From NCBI RefSeq assembly GCF_048128805.1, contig NC_135998.1:26481896-26545895 (forward strand): a stretch of 64,000 nucleotides of DNA, read 5' to 3'. Made by a program: the position numbers and the translations under genes. Below the pieces are notes generated by a model. The model was given only the letters and a program-made list of their open reading frames with translations. It searched no databases and was not told where the DNA came from. This stretch comes from Centroberyx gerrardi (Eukaryota > Chordata > Actinopteri > Beryciformes > Berycidae). Of the stretch, positions 26,879-44,904 are shown one piece after another (within the stretch, counting starts at the first letter, position 1; the number at the start of each line of letters is the position of its first letter).

Positions 26879-27067
26879 CGATCATTAGCATTTTCACAAC
26901 ATTTCTGATCAATCAGGGTGGGTGGGGAAGGCTGAAGTTTTGGTCCAAGACAGACATATCTTTGGACACCCACAGGACGTGGAAAAGTGAGTCTGGACTA
27001 CGGACGCAATATCAGCTGAATGTGCACTTACCTCCACCGCCTGCTTGTGAGGACAGGTGGAGAGTCT

Positions 27068-32405
<5,338 letters not shown>

Positions 32406-32408
32406 CTG

Positions 32409-32450
<42 letters not shown>

Positions 32451-33441
32451 GCACACACACACACACGCACAGACAGGTACACACAAAGGTACTTATAAAC
32501 AGCTTGCAAGACAGCAAGTACGAGAGAAATCACTATATTTGAGAAAATGGGGTTAAATGTTAAAAAGAAAGGGTTAAATATCAGTTTGTGATTGTTCCAT
32601 CAGCCACAGGATCAAGTCCAGGTGTCAAACCAGACTTCATGCAGTTAACATACAGAAAGCATTAGCTAGAGACATTTTATTGACTCATAGCAGGCTATTT
32701 ACTGCTGAGACTCCAATACAACAAGACTACATTTGAAGACTAATGTGTTCTAGAGGTGAATATTATTGTTCTTGGCAGTAAACCCTATAAAACTCACCTG
32801 TGCAGATCATGTAGAAATGTAGAAACTGACTAAACAGCGGAAAGTTTCCCTCAACTCCAAACTGTGGGTTTGCGTCACAAATGCGCTTTGCGTCACAATT
32901 CAGCGGTGGGTCCTTAGGGTAGCTCCAGAGACGGTTAGAGCATCTTTGGTAGCTCCTTCTGTCACCATGGCAACGGAGCCGCCGTGAATCCAATGTGTTA
33001 ATATTGAAAACTAAAAAACAGCGTTTAATCAATGTAGGAGTCATGTCACTCAATGGATTATATCACTTAAACTTGAAAACTTCCCTACCTGAAATGTGAC
33101 ATATTTAATAACTTTTCTCACAGTAGCAGCATTTAACCTACCAAAGATCAATGTATCGATCAATCCCCATACTGCCGATTAGCCTACATAATGAACTGAT
33201 GAAGAAAGTGACTTTTCTCTGCCAGCTCACAAATTAGGGCTGGTTATTAGATATGGGATTTAGGCTTCGTAGCATACCCAGCCGAATGATGGTCAACGCT
33301 TACTGATAGTTTGCAAGGATTTGTTTCATGGTTGCCCTTTCGTTGCATGGAACCAAACCAACGTAAGAGCTGTAATGAGATCAAATAAATGACAAAAACA
33401 AAGATTATTAATAACCTTACCTTAATTAGCTCTTAGTATCT
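32406..33441. other. Upstream region of the kinase gene
   Basis: Should contain the noncoding first exon and promoter of the kinase. No TATA box or second exon can be assigned. No coding exon is supported; the open frame at 32763-33053 has no recognisable features. Confidence 0.5.
32412..32473. repeat. (CA)n microsatellite next to the kinase start exon
   Basis: CA repeat with a few G interruptions, directly upstream (in gene orientation) of the acceptor of the kinase start exon. Confidence 0.9.
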
Positions 33442-34152
33442 TACCATTCAAGCTAGCATACAACACAAAAGAAAACGATATTCATCAATTAGCAAAACAA
33501 ATTGACAAATACATTAACAAAATCACTCAAACTTTTCTTAACTGTCATCTTCAACCATACGCCTTACACAGTCCTCGGCGGGTGCTAACCTTAAGTATAA
33601 TACATTAAACACCTTTCATTGATTCTCCTTGGTTTCTACCATGTCAAAACCAAAAACAGTCAATCTTCGCTAGAAACTACACATACATTTCAAAATAAAA
33701 GCATTTCAAAATAAAAGCATTTCCGTTAAGACAGGACATTGACCAAATAAAAGCCTAAAACTAAATAATGGAGATATTACACACAAAATACGTACAAGGT
33801 GCAAAACAAAATATGCTTCACCCATCCTGGGGTCACTTACACTCCCACCAAATCATTAGTGATTAACAAAACAACATTCTGTTCATTCATTAAATTACAA
33901 ATGATTTCTACACCTGAGATGAAATTGGCAGGTAAAGATGTAAAAAAGGTAAAGATGTAAAAAACAGTATACATATACCAATCTATGGAATGTATGAAAT
34001 CATACTACAGGCCATTATAGCATTAGTGTTTGATTGTTAAAAGAACAAAGAAGGCACTTTAAGAAGCCTCCAACAACAGTAGCAGTTTCTGAACTGGGTG
34101 CTCTATTACAGTAACCTTGTTGCAGCGTTCACCCTTCTTACTAAGGTTGCGA

Positions 34153-37100
34153 TCACCAATACACAGTTTGACTGTGTATTTGATACACAGTTTGATACAC
34201 AAGTCCATCTTTATCACTAGTGGTCTCTGTAACTCTACCTAACCTCCACTCATTTCTGGGCAGATCATCACTCCTCTCTAACACTATATCATCAATTTGC
34301 AAGTTTCTCTTTGGATCATGCCAACGCTGTCTGACAGCTATGTTGGAAAGGTATTCCTTGCGCCAACGGCTGCATTCAATATCTGCTCTGCAAGGTATTG
34401 AATGTGGTGCCACCTTTTCCGAGCATACATATCCTCCCTTATGAACTTGCCAGGTGGTGGTAGGGCGGTGACAGACTTCATGGTGAACAGGTGATTGGGT
34501 GTGAGTGGCTGTAGGCTTTTTGGGTCATTGAGGTTATCAACAGTTAGTGGGCGGCTGTTTACAATTGCCATTGCTTCATAAAAGAAGGTTCTTAGAGAAG
34601 CATCATCTAGAAGAGAGTGAGAGAGTGGAGTTGAAGATACTTCTGACTGTTCTGATTTGTCTCTCCCACACGCCGCCAACATGACTTGAATATGGTGCAT
34701 TCATGCTGAAGCAGTCAGTCGGTCTGTGTCAACATCCTTTAGAGCTTCATTAAACTGATTTTTGGCTCCTACAAAGTTGGTTCCTTGATCTGATTTGATT
34801 TGTCAAACTGCGCCGCATATTGCAATGAAAAATCGCAGGCCACTGATGAAGGAATCTGTAGACATGTCATCAAACATCTCAATATGGATAGCTCAAGAGC
34901 AAAAGCAGATGAAGAGAAGACCGTATCTTTTGTGCTCCTTTCTTCCTTGCCTGGTAAAAAATGGGCCAAAACACAGTATGTAAACGGTGATGATGGGTCT
35001 ACACGCTCTGGTGGAAGATCCGCCATTCTTTGCTTCTCTGCAGGTCTCCTCAGCCTCCTACATAGGCCGAATATAGGACGCTACTGCTCGGTTAATCCCT
35101 GGGATCCAGTAGCCATTTGACCGTATTTCATTAACGGTAAGTCCTTTACATTGGTGCTTAACCTTTTCATGACCGTGTGCAATTATCAGTTTTGTGATGT
35201 GGTGATCCTTTGGAATGATTGCAGGATGTTTGAATGAATTGAGTCACACAGCCTTCCTCCAACCTTCAGCACACCGTCTTTGTCTATGAAGGCATCAAGT
35301 TTGTACAATTCCCTGTGGGCTTGCAGTTTGGTTCCCTTGCTCAGTGACTTCCAGTCATCTTTATAAACATGACTTTGTAGATCCTTAATTATGAAGCACT
35401 CAGCTTTCTCTCGCTCAACTACTGTGGAGTGGCCACCTGATTTGTCCTTGTTAATTCATCGCTGAATGTGTGCGACAGCTCGAATCGCACTAGGCCAGGA
35501 AGAGAAGTTAGATAGACAATCTGCAACGCTTACTTGCTCTGTGGTTCCTGTGTTTAGTGTTTGAGCCTTTTTGACCTCCGGGTCTCCGATTGATAGCTCT
35601 GGTATCTTGTCTTATGGGGGCACAATTTCTTTTTCCCATAAGAATTTGGGTCAACTAGATGACAGTAGCGCACTTGCCGTTAAGCCTCTCCATGCGTGGT
35701 CTGCAGGGTTTTCATCAGTCCAGATATATCTCCATTGTTTAGGAGTTGTGCTGAGATGTATCTTCTGCACCCTGTTGGCCACAAATGTGTGGAATCGTCG
35801 TGCTTGATTGTTGATGTATCCCAGAACCACCATGGAGTCAGTCCAGAAAAACTCCTCAACATCAGCACATCCAAGCTCCTCCCTGGGCATCCTGCTTACT
35901 GTAACTGAGACAACAGCTGCTGTTAGTTCTAACCTGGAAATGGTTGTGACCTCAGTGGGAGAGATGCCTGATTTTCCCATGACTAAAGCGCAGTGAACGT
36001 CTCCATCTTAATTTCTGAGTCTCAGGTATGAACATTGGCCATATCCGCTTGTTCTGGCATTGGAAAAATTATGCAACTCTGTTTTGATAATCTTTCCAAA
36101 TCCAGGGGGTGCATAACAGCAGGTTATGCTCACTTTCTCCAAGTTGGTAAGATCACCTTTCCATTGCTCCCACCGTGGCTGAAGTTTGTCAGGTAGAGGG
36201 TCATCCCAACCTTGCCATTTCTGCACATTTCCTGGAGCACTCTTTTTCCAATCAGCAGGAATGGAGCAACAAGCCCCAACGGATCATACAAGGATGCAAC
36301 TGTGGATAGGATACCACGACGAGTAGCTGGCTGGTCTTTGAGATTGATACTGAAACTGAAGCAGTCAGATTCTATGTGCCATTGAATTCCTACTGTTCTT
36401 TCTAATGGCAAGTCGTCAAATGTGAGGTTAAGGTCCTTAACATCAGTTGCACGTTCTGATGATGGTATACTCTCTATGACAGCTTTGTTGTTGGATATGA
36501 ACTTATGCAGATGGAGGCCACCCTTGGCACAAAGTTCACGTGCCTCCTGTGCAAGCTGAATGGCACCTTCTGCGTTGTCAACACTTGTGATCCCATCATC
36601 AACGAAGAAATCTCTTATTATAAACTGTTTCTGTGGATGGTAGAAGCCGTGATGAGGAATATACCATTTCTCTCCTTCAATTCTGTCATCATTAACATCC
36701 TCTGCGTCTCCCTTTCCAATGACTCCAGCCATGAACTCAACATACTGTTCTTTGTACCTTTCATCCTTTGACAGTTTTCTTTTGAGATGGTTGAGTCGAA
36801 CAACAGCGCAGTGTTTGTTGTCTGGCAGTTAAGGTCTCTCCTTAAAGGGCAGGGGCATTTCATAGTGTCCATGACAGGTTGTCCTTATACCTTCTTTAAG
36901 CTTGTTGAGGAAGAGGATATCATCCTGAGATACTGTCTTGCCATTTTCACTGGCATTCTTGAAATCAGACTCAAGAACACAAACAAACCACCAGTAACTC
37001 CCGTGTCTGCGGGAGTTACTGGTGGTAGCTCTTTCATGGTAACTCGGTGACACAGGCTAGTGGCGCTGGGAGAAGGCATGGTGATGAGCGTCCCACAATG

Positions 37101-37430
37101 CTCCATCCTAAATCAGTGCGAACAGCATAAGGTTCTTCATCCCCACCTAAAATGACTTGCCTTGGTGCCAATGCCCTTGAGCAGTTGTACCCTATCAGAA
37201 GGCCAACCTCGCAGTCCTGTAGTGAGGGATTTCATCTGCCATCATGTTAAGATGATCCCATTGCCTTGCCGTTTCACAGGTAGGAACGTGGGCACGATTT
37301 ACTGGTATACAGTCCTTTGTGTAGGCATGAGGAAGGTCAATTAGGATTGTGGAATTATGGCCTGTCACAGGAATGGCGATGATGGCAGTCCTTTGCATTG
37401 TGACCGATTTTCATGCATCCGTAGCACAGC
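34153..37430 (-). pseudogene. BEL/Pao gag-pol remnant
   Basis: In minus-strand order: a zinc knuckle of CX2CX4HX4C type (about 37390-37430), an aspartic protease-like part (37195-37398), reverse transcriptase (36130-36870) with the FVDD catalytic motif, a RNase H part (35651-35980) with a TDS motif, and the integrase C-terminal part (34153-35030) with VNSRPL. These are the standard BEL/Pao domains. Several frameshifts and stops separate them, and the gag region is mostly missing, so no functional polyprotein is encoded. A 38-base hairpin interrupts the protease-RT part at 36988-37025. Confidence 0.85.
36988..37025. repeat. Perfect 16-base inverted repeat inside the BEL/Pao remnant
   Basis: CCACCAGTAACTCCCG and its exact reverse complement flank a 6-base loop. 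The fold is perfect while surrounding sequence is decayed. Confidence 0.85.
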
Positions 37431-37766
37431 ATTTTTTCTTTCACATATTGTCGTTGCTCCTCTAGAGACTTTGTTATGAACTCAGAACAGCTGTAGAGAT
37501 GATGGTTATTACTCAGAACAGGTGTAGAGCTGATGGTTATTGCTCTGACAAAATATACACTGAGGCTTTGTATTTCCTTTTGTCAACTTTGGACTCTCAC
37601 TGTGTGTCACTGTTTGAGTGTTAAGAACACTGGCCTTGTTCCTTTTTATGTCCCTCTGATTTTGTTTTTCTGTAGCTACCATTCAAGCTAGCATACAACA
37701 AAAAGAAAACGATATTCATCAATTAGCAAAACAAATTGTGCTTCACCCATCCTGGGGTCACTTACA

Positions 37767-38750
37767 GGCTTCTATCGCTGGAAAAGAATAGATTAGGCTA
37801 CAGCAACACTTGCAGTACTGGGAACAAACGTTTATTAGTAAAAACCAACGCGTTTATTGATCCTGACGCAGCAGCTAGTACAATTTCACTATCTTTTTAA
37901 GTTAACTGCACAAGTCAATAAGACAAGTTATTATATGGACATCATGTGTGTTCATAAATGCAGGCATAAATCTGATGCCAAATATACAAAGTGCTGAAAA
38001 ATAAACCAGAAAACAACAAAGTATTGCTGATTGTTTCTCTTTGATCGTCACGCATTTTGACTTCCCATATGGAGTTACAGTTGTGCAGTTCAAAAGTTAA
38101 ACTTTTGACAGCTATATCTGACTAGAAACAGGGCTCAGTTGCAAACTTAGGCTTTGATTCAGAGTTAGTGGAATTAAGTCACACAAATATTTCACATACA
38201 TGTGACAAATGTCTGAGGAAGAAAAATAAAACTAAACTAAAACTTGAAGAGTAATAGTATCCATTTATTACTTAAACCAAATTATTACTTTGATTGTATC
38301 TGGTGCAGTGAAACATTTAGTACATATTTTGTTTTTCTCACACTGGCCTATTTCCTGGTTCTGGAGAAAGCCATGCCTACATTGTGTTTATTCTGGCGCT
38401 ATTAAAAGAAAATAATAATAAAATTAAAAAAATAGTGATGAGAAGTAAAACAGTTTTGTTACACCAAGGAAATTAATAGTTAAACCAACTCAATGGTTGA
38501 TTATAAAGCATATGACAACCATAAAAATCTCCCTTGTGAACAGAATTATTGTAGTCACACCATAGAAACAAGAACTGTGGTAGCCGCTTAGCTTTTTCAG
38601 TTTTCATCAATGAAATCTTTTTATGCTTATGCAAACAAACAGAGCAATAAGCCAACTAATTCAGCATCAATAAGGCAGTGCTTTTGAATCCATGTCTCCT
38701 CTGACAGTTTTTCTATGATTAATTACTCGTTTGGGCCCGTGGTGTGTGTA

Positions 38751-38820
<70 letters not shown>

Positions 38821-39308
38821 TGATTAAAACACATCTAACATGTATTTTTTAGCCTTAATCTACCAAATGTTATCATTATGTTAACAATGTTACACATAAA
38901 AGACACTTCTCCTTTTGTTGTTGTGATAAAGTCACATTCACAAGTAACGGAAGCTCTCTCTCCATGATTTGGGTCAAAAATGAGAGCTATTGTGGCCCGG
39001 CTCCTGAGTCCTGGCTACGGTCCTTGTGCCCATGAAAAAGGGCCTTTACAGAGCGCCTTCTTTTAAAGCACGGAGGGTGGGGGTGGAGGTGGGGCTTCAA
39101 ACATACATAAGAGGCTAAGACGAACTGCCAGTCCAATTTGGCACAACATCCCCAGACAATTTGCTTTTGCTTAACATATACGAGGTAGCTGACAGGATCT
39201 ATCCATTCATTTAGACCCTATTTATCCTCTCCTGTAGCTTGTTAGAAAATAATCCTCTTGGATCAACCTTCTTTTGAAAGAGAGACTCTGCAATAACAGC
39301 CGTTAATA
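37767..39308. other. Intergenic DNA upstream of the cholesterol hydroxylase-like gene
   Basis: AT-rich with a GT/GA compound microsatellite at 38741-38819. The stretch 39061-39120 is GC-richer and followed by ACATACATAAGAGG, a weak TATA-like site about 200 bases before the ATG of the next gene. No gene is seen. Confidence 0.55.
38741..38819. repeat. (GT)n(GA)n compound microsatellite
   Basis: GT repeats switch directly to GA repeats. Confidence 0.9.
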
Positions 39309-40208
39309 ATGAGCACAGGCAGGTTACTCAGCACTGAGGCTTTATCCTGGATGTCGGATGTGGGCAACATGACACTGGGTCTGTCTGAGGGCTCGGTCCT
39401 GCAGCCTGCCTGGGACTACCTCCACCAGAACCACCACGACCTCCTGAGGAGCCCTCTCTTCCCTGTGGTCCTCTCTGTCTCCACCTACTTCCTCCTGGTG
39501 GGCCTTTACACGGTGCTGGACCTGCTGGCTCCCACCTGGCCCTGCATCAACCGCTACAAGCTCCACCCAGACAGACCTGTCACCTGGGCAAACATCTGGA
39601 CTACCTTGGGTGTCACCATATACAACCACCTGCTTTACATCTTTCCTGCTGCAGTAGCCCAGTGGATGTGGAGGCCACCCACCCCTCTGCCCCGTGATGC
39701 ACCCACTCTCTGGGGCTTCTTCCTGGGGATCCTGGGCTGCACGGTGGTCTTTGACTTCCAGTACTACCTCTGGCACCTGTTGCACCACCGGGTTCCCTGG
39801 TTGTACCGGACCTTCCACGCAGTGCACCACCAATACAGCCAACCCTTCAGCCTGGTCACCCAATACCTGTCTGGCTGGGAGCTATTCAGCGTGGGATTTT
39901 GGGCCACAGTAGACCCCATTCTGCTTCAGTGCCACTGCCTCACTACATGGGGCTTCATGATCTTCAACATCTACGTCTCCACCGAAGACCACTGTGGCTA
40001 CGACTTCCCATGGTCCATGCATCACCTGGTACCCTTTGGCCTTTGGGGTGGCGCGCCCAAGCATGATGCGCACCATCAGCGCCCTGGCACTAACTTTGCC
40101 CCATTCTTCTCCCATTGGGACTGGCTAGGGGGCACCCACACCATGCCACCTCCCTCCAGCCACACTGCCCCTGCAGAGCCAGAGGATGTGAAAGGGAGGA
40201 AAGACTAA
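39309..40208 (+). CDS. ch25hl: Cholesterol 25-hydroxylase-like protein (intronless)
   Basis: Membrane di-iron oxygenase of the sterol desaturase/hydroxylase superfamily, predicted to hydroxylate sterols (25-hydroxycholesterol in the mammalian enzyme) in the endoplasmic reticulum. A single 299-residue frame without introns, as for CH25H. Hydrophobic segments at about 51-75, 95-120 and 134-155 precede the metal-binding histidine clusters: WHLLHH (H156, H159, H160), HAVHH (H170, H173, H174) and HDAHH (H252, H255, H256), with EDHCGYD (226-232) between. N-glycosylation sequon NMT at 20. Alternative starts at residues 15 and 21 are possible; the first ATG is taken. The tail beyond 275 is Pro/Ser-rich and poorly conserved. 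Fish have several such genes; which paralogue this is cannot be told from the sequence alone. Confidence 0.93.
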   Translation: MSTGRLLSTEALSWMSDVGNMTLGLSEGSVLQPAWDYLHQNHHDLLRSPLFPVVLSVSTYFLLVGLYTVLDLLAPTWPCINRYKLHPDRPVTWANIWTTLGVTIYNHLLYIFPAAVAQWMWRPPTPLPRDAPTLWGFFLGILGCTVVFDFQYYLWHLLHHRVPWLYRTFHAVHHQYSQPFSLVTQYLSGWELFSVGFWATVDPILLQCHCLTTWGFMIFNIYVSTEDHCGYDFPWSMHHLVPFGLWGGAPKHDAHHQRPGTNFAPFFSHWDWLGGTHTMPPPSSHTAPAEPEDVKGRKD

Positions 40209-40799
40209 AGGGCTTGAAGGTCTCTCTTTCTCTCATACTGCCCCTTTCTACCTCTCCTCTGTCCAACACCCAGTTCCTCTCTCCACTCTCCTTTCTTCAG
40301 AACAGTTTTCTCTCTCATGTCTACTCCTCTCTTACTCTCTCTGCCTTTCCTGCTATTTTGATGTGATTGTACCGACTCACCCCATTTAGATGCTTTCTAT
40401 TGCTCTCTAACAGAACATATCAATCTAACCTTTCTGATTGTGTCTGGTAAGTCGTTAAGAAGAATTATATTTTATGTTTCTTTCATATACAATGATAGCA
40501 TAGATTATGCTGTACTGTTGTACTGTATTTATCTCTTATTCATAGAGATTTATGCTGTATTTCCTCCGTTTCGTGTACTATTATTTGGTCTCCATGGCAT
40601 TCTCAGGTCAGGTTTCCATACATGTGTAACATATTGTCTAAGCTACCTTTAAAAAAAAAGGAAAAAAAACAATGCCACTTACTTGGTTGAGGAATACTGA
40701 ATTTAGTTTTTTAGTGTTGATTTTGTTATATTTCACTAAATTGCCATCACTTTAGATGGTAATTTAATGAAATATAACAAACACAGACACACACACTCT

Positions 40800-40894
<95 letters not shown>

Positions 40895-43800
40895 TCTCTC
40901 CCTCCCTCCCTAGCACTCTCCCTCTCACTCACACACATGAATGGCAGTCTTTTAGCTGCATCCCAGTATGATGCGTGGGGGCAATACTAATTTATCATCC
41001 TCTCTTTCACACAAAATGCTCTTATTGGCAGAGTTCTCTATAGATTGTCTATAACTGTGGTGGAAACAAAAATCATTTTTTTTGCCTTAAACACGTCTGC
41101 GCCTTCTTACCAGCAATATTTTGTTATTTCTCAAGCCTTCTTGTTGTCTTAGACCCAAAGGTAGGTCTAGGAGGGATAAGTGATTACTGTGAGTTTTAAG
41201 CATATTTGTCCACACATGTTTTACTTAACAGAAACTTAATTGAATAAAATCAGCTGGCTGTTTTGAGTCAGTTTATCGTGTCATTCAAATGAGATCCAGT
41301 GAATGACGTATTAAAATATTTACTTACTAGTTGATTTTGTTTGCAGAGAATCTTGAGTCATTCACCTACACATATTTAAAAGTGCTTACACTTCAACAAA
41401 CAAACCAGCAGAGGTCGCTATGAATATAACAACTTTTGATCCCAACATGAATCAGAAAGCAGAACATCTACATCTCAAGTAAAAAGAGACAGAGATCAGT
41501 TTCTGAAGGGATTGTTTCAGTGCATCATCTGCAATTGTGATTTGGACATATTCCTTAGAGTACTTTTTGACATGTAATTTTCCAGTATGACATAAATGCA
41601 GACACTTCTCCTTTTGTGCAATAGCATGTTTAATGTTATCACAGAGGAAATGAAATGTTCCACAGTACTACAAAGTGTCTGGTGGTTTTTAACCCTGATT
41701 TAGACCCTAACTCTCTGTGGCTCACCTTCCTTTGTTGTTATTCACTAGGTGACAACATTTGCAGAACTGGTTTGGCATGTTTGCGGAGGGAACTGACTGT
41801 TGCAACAAGCCATGCCTACTACAAGTACTAGAAACATTACTTGCTCATATCTGTGTGTGCGCCTGTGTGTGTATATGTTATATGTGTATTCTAGTATCGG
41901 GATCTTCAATATAAATAAAATAAACTGACTTTATCCACTGGAAACTAATGGATCTACAATGTGCATGTAGTTTCAGGATTAGAGACCTAATCTTTTTATC
42001 TTACATTTGGTTCAGTATGAGTGACAAAACCTAGGAGGGTTTGTGGTATCTGCATCATTACCAAACAGTACAGTATTACCAAACAATAAAATCAAGAAAA
42101 ATATTGTAAAAATATACAGTATGGCCTCTGTTCTTTTCAAAATCAGTTTATAAAATGGTGTCAGCCCCTGTGCCAGAAGCTAAAGTGCTGTGGCAATAGC
42201 AAAGTAATCTAGATGATTCCAACAAATCTGCCACACTATTATTTTTCTCCTTTACTACTCCTGAAGAGAAAAGTCTCGCACACCCACAAAATGTAGACCT
42301 ACCCACTGTACTGAAACTGAAGCTCCTCTGGTGCCACAGTACTGAGCCAAACTTACAAATGAAATGCAAATGAATGTTATTCACTGAGACACGTGATACC
42401 TGCCAATTTATAGTCCGGCCAAAGTGTGTGAGAATAGGGAACTGTCTGAGCTCCATGATAGGAAGATCACTCGGGAGAGGACGGTGTTGTCATCGTCAAA
42501 TTCATACTGCGTAGGTTTTCTATCCTCCAGTTTATAACATAACAACACTGACTTTTCCTCAGTTACCAGTTATCCTAAAGGTACAATTAGCACAAGCTAA
42601 AGCAACAGCACAGGTAAATTTGACTGGTTTTTTTTCTTAATATCCTCCATTACATTTTATTCAAATGGGTTCACAGCCATGTACATGAAACAACATTGTG
42701 CATAATAAAATTGGCTGAATCACAATAACATTGATTTGGTTTCACATTGAATCTTTGAAACATTTCAACTATTTGATGCATCAAGTTCTTTGTGATGCAG
42801 TTCTATGTGCCTTTACATGTAAGACTCTGATAACCCAATAGTGTTGGTAGTCTTTCCATTCTTTGCATACCAACCCTGCCTCTCATGGCTGACAGCTGAG
42901 TTGTGTAGGCCAATGTTAATTGTATGTTGTGTATGGGTGTGTATGTGTGCTGTACAGGTTTGTGCATGCATGTGTGTAGCATACGTTTTTTTGGATAGTT
43001 ATAAATATGCCAGAGTCTGTATTGTGAGACTGTATAACACATTCGAAAGGGGCTGAATAAATGTAACATGCCTTGGGAGCGGTTCTGTCCCTAATGTGTG
43101 AAAAGAAGGTATTCTTCTCACAGGACGCCAACAAAAGGTTAGATGACACTCCACAACAATCATTCACCTCTTAAAGAGCCTAGAGCACTGCCTCAGCCAG
43201 TCATTGAACAGGAGACTATCACCATTCACAATGTGTGTGTGTATGCAAGTGTGTATAGAAGGGGGAGGGAGTTGATGGCTGGGGGCATAGTATTGCTTGG
43301 ATAACAGATCACTTTACCTATTCCTTATCTATAGATAAAAGACCAGATCCATTCACTCTAGTTCACAATACCCCCTTATCTACATTTACTGTCTTTTAGA
43401 AAAGAGAATAGGTATTGTAAGCAGGACTTAGGTTAAGTCTTCGTTTTCATTGAAAAATACAAATCTAATTTAAACTAAACTGCTTGTATGATGGCTTCAA
43501 GTATCACTGAAACTAGTGGGACAAGACCCTGTTTTTAAGGCAATAGCATCAATCCAGGACTTGCCAGTTTAGTCATTGCTACCTGTGAGGATCGATGTGT
43601 CAGTGGAAAGGAAAACATGCCTCATCACGCACTTTGGCATTCTTTAACCTCTTTCACCCTATCCATATTTTTAGGACAAGCATTCAGTGTCTGGGGGTTC
43701 CTCTAGCAAATGGTATGAGGAATACACCAAAATCCCTTAATTTTCACTTGTGTTGAGATGAGAGAACATTAAAATACATAGTAATAATAAATAGTTTTCT

Positions 43801-44904
43801 GACACTAAAAACCACCACCACACATTCCAAGGATTCCTAACAACTTGTATTTCCACAAGGCATAGAAAACGGCCACAGACAATGAATCTTGTCTCTCTAC
43901 ATCATTCTCCAGCAGTATGATGAAAGTGAGATCAGTGACTCACTCCAGCAGGAATTTGATGTTGTTTGATGTTACGCAAGAATGAAGGAGTTTCACAGAA
44001 ACTACAACCTGTTGCTATCATTTATTTAAGAAAGCATGTAACAAATGAGAAACATCTTTTTCTCATCACATTCAAACATTGTTGATCTCAAAGGTAAATC
44101 AACCCAATGACACAGGTGGTTTAAAACAAATTAATAAACTGTTAGGCATATGCTACACAAGTAAATAGGCAAGACAAACAGGAATGAATAGAAACTAGGC
44201 CTTTTGTGGCTGGATTGACCAAAGCCACACTGATACATTGTGAGTGTTGATCAAGGTCATAGCACTTTGTATTCTTCCAGAACACAGTACAACTTATTTC
44301 CACTGAGCACATCAAGTTAATTTGGCCATTTCACAATTGATGTCTCATTTGCTTTTAATAGTCTTCAGTTCAGTTAACTATTCAGTCAAGATCTTGGGAA
44401 AGCAAGCATTTATCAAGAACAAATACCAAACATGACAATATACTGTAGGCTTTGTTTTCTGTCTTTAAGAGTTTTTACCAACACAAACATTTTCCTGCTT
44501 TATATAAAAATCTAACAATAATGTATGTTCATGTTTCACAATTCAACTCTATACAGGAGCTCATGTTGTATTCAAGTAATATGCATTTCACAAATCATTC
44601 TGCTATCATCCTGCTTCAATCATCCTCACAACAAACTCAGCCTTCTAAAAACTATATGACCACACTTTTTGTAACTTACACAGCTGGGGATGATGATCTT
44701 TGGTGGTTATCTGATGCTTTGCAGTCACCTGTTTATGACCGATGTTCAGTACAGTGTGGCCCGAGTGTCACTGTATGTCCATCATTAGAGACCTATTTAT
44801 TCTGTCCCAGTGTTACAAGGCGTGTACGATGTTCAGTGCACCAGAACACAAGCACAGGCAGGCTCCTTGATATCCTCTCAGAGTCCTTGCTCTCCTCCCT
44901 TTGA
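40209..44904. other. Intergenic DNA between the hydroxylase and PAR2 genes
   Basis: Begins with the 3' untranslated region of the hydroxylase gene (pyrimidine-rich 40220-40350). A CT tract lies at 40795-40932. The rest is AT-rich unique sequence without a recognisable gene. The 3' untranslated region of the PAR2 gene on the minus strand occupies the right end; AATAAA on the minus strand at 44796-44801 is one candidate signal. Confidence 0.6.
40795..40932. repeat. Long (CT)n microsatellite
   Basis: About 138 bases, nearly pure pyrimidine, flanked by CA repeats on both sides. Confidence 0.9.

Larger units (their letters stand above)
33442..37766 (-). mobile_element. Decayed BEL/Pao LTR retrotransposon
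   Basis: Minus-strand element. Two blocks recur at both ends: 33442-33504 matches 37677-37738, and 33814-33841 matches 37739-37766, so the upstream LTR (37677-37766) has lost about 310 bases that the downstream LTR (33442-33841) keeps. The LTR starts TGTAAGTG (minus), and the purine run TTGGTGGGAG just before the downstream LTR fits a polypurine tract. The interior carries gag zinc-knuckle, protease, RT, RNase H and integrase pieces in BEL/Pao order. The far edge of the downstream LTR is unclear and may reach below 33442. Confidence 0.85.

Noticed and set aside
39342-39863. 173-codon minus-strand frame opposite the hydroxylase gene
   Set aside because: It is the complement of a well-conserved coding sequence; the plus-strand protein has clear histidine boxes.
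40747-40938. Arg/Glu-rich minus-strand frame
   Set aside because: Translation of the CT microsatellite.
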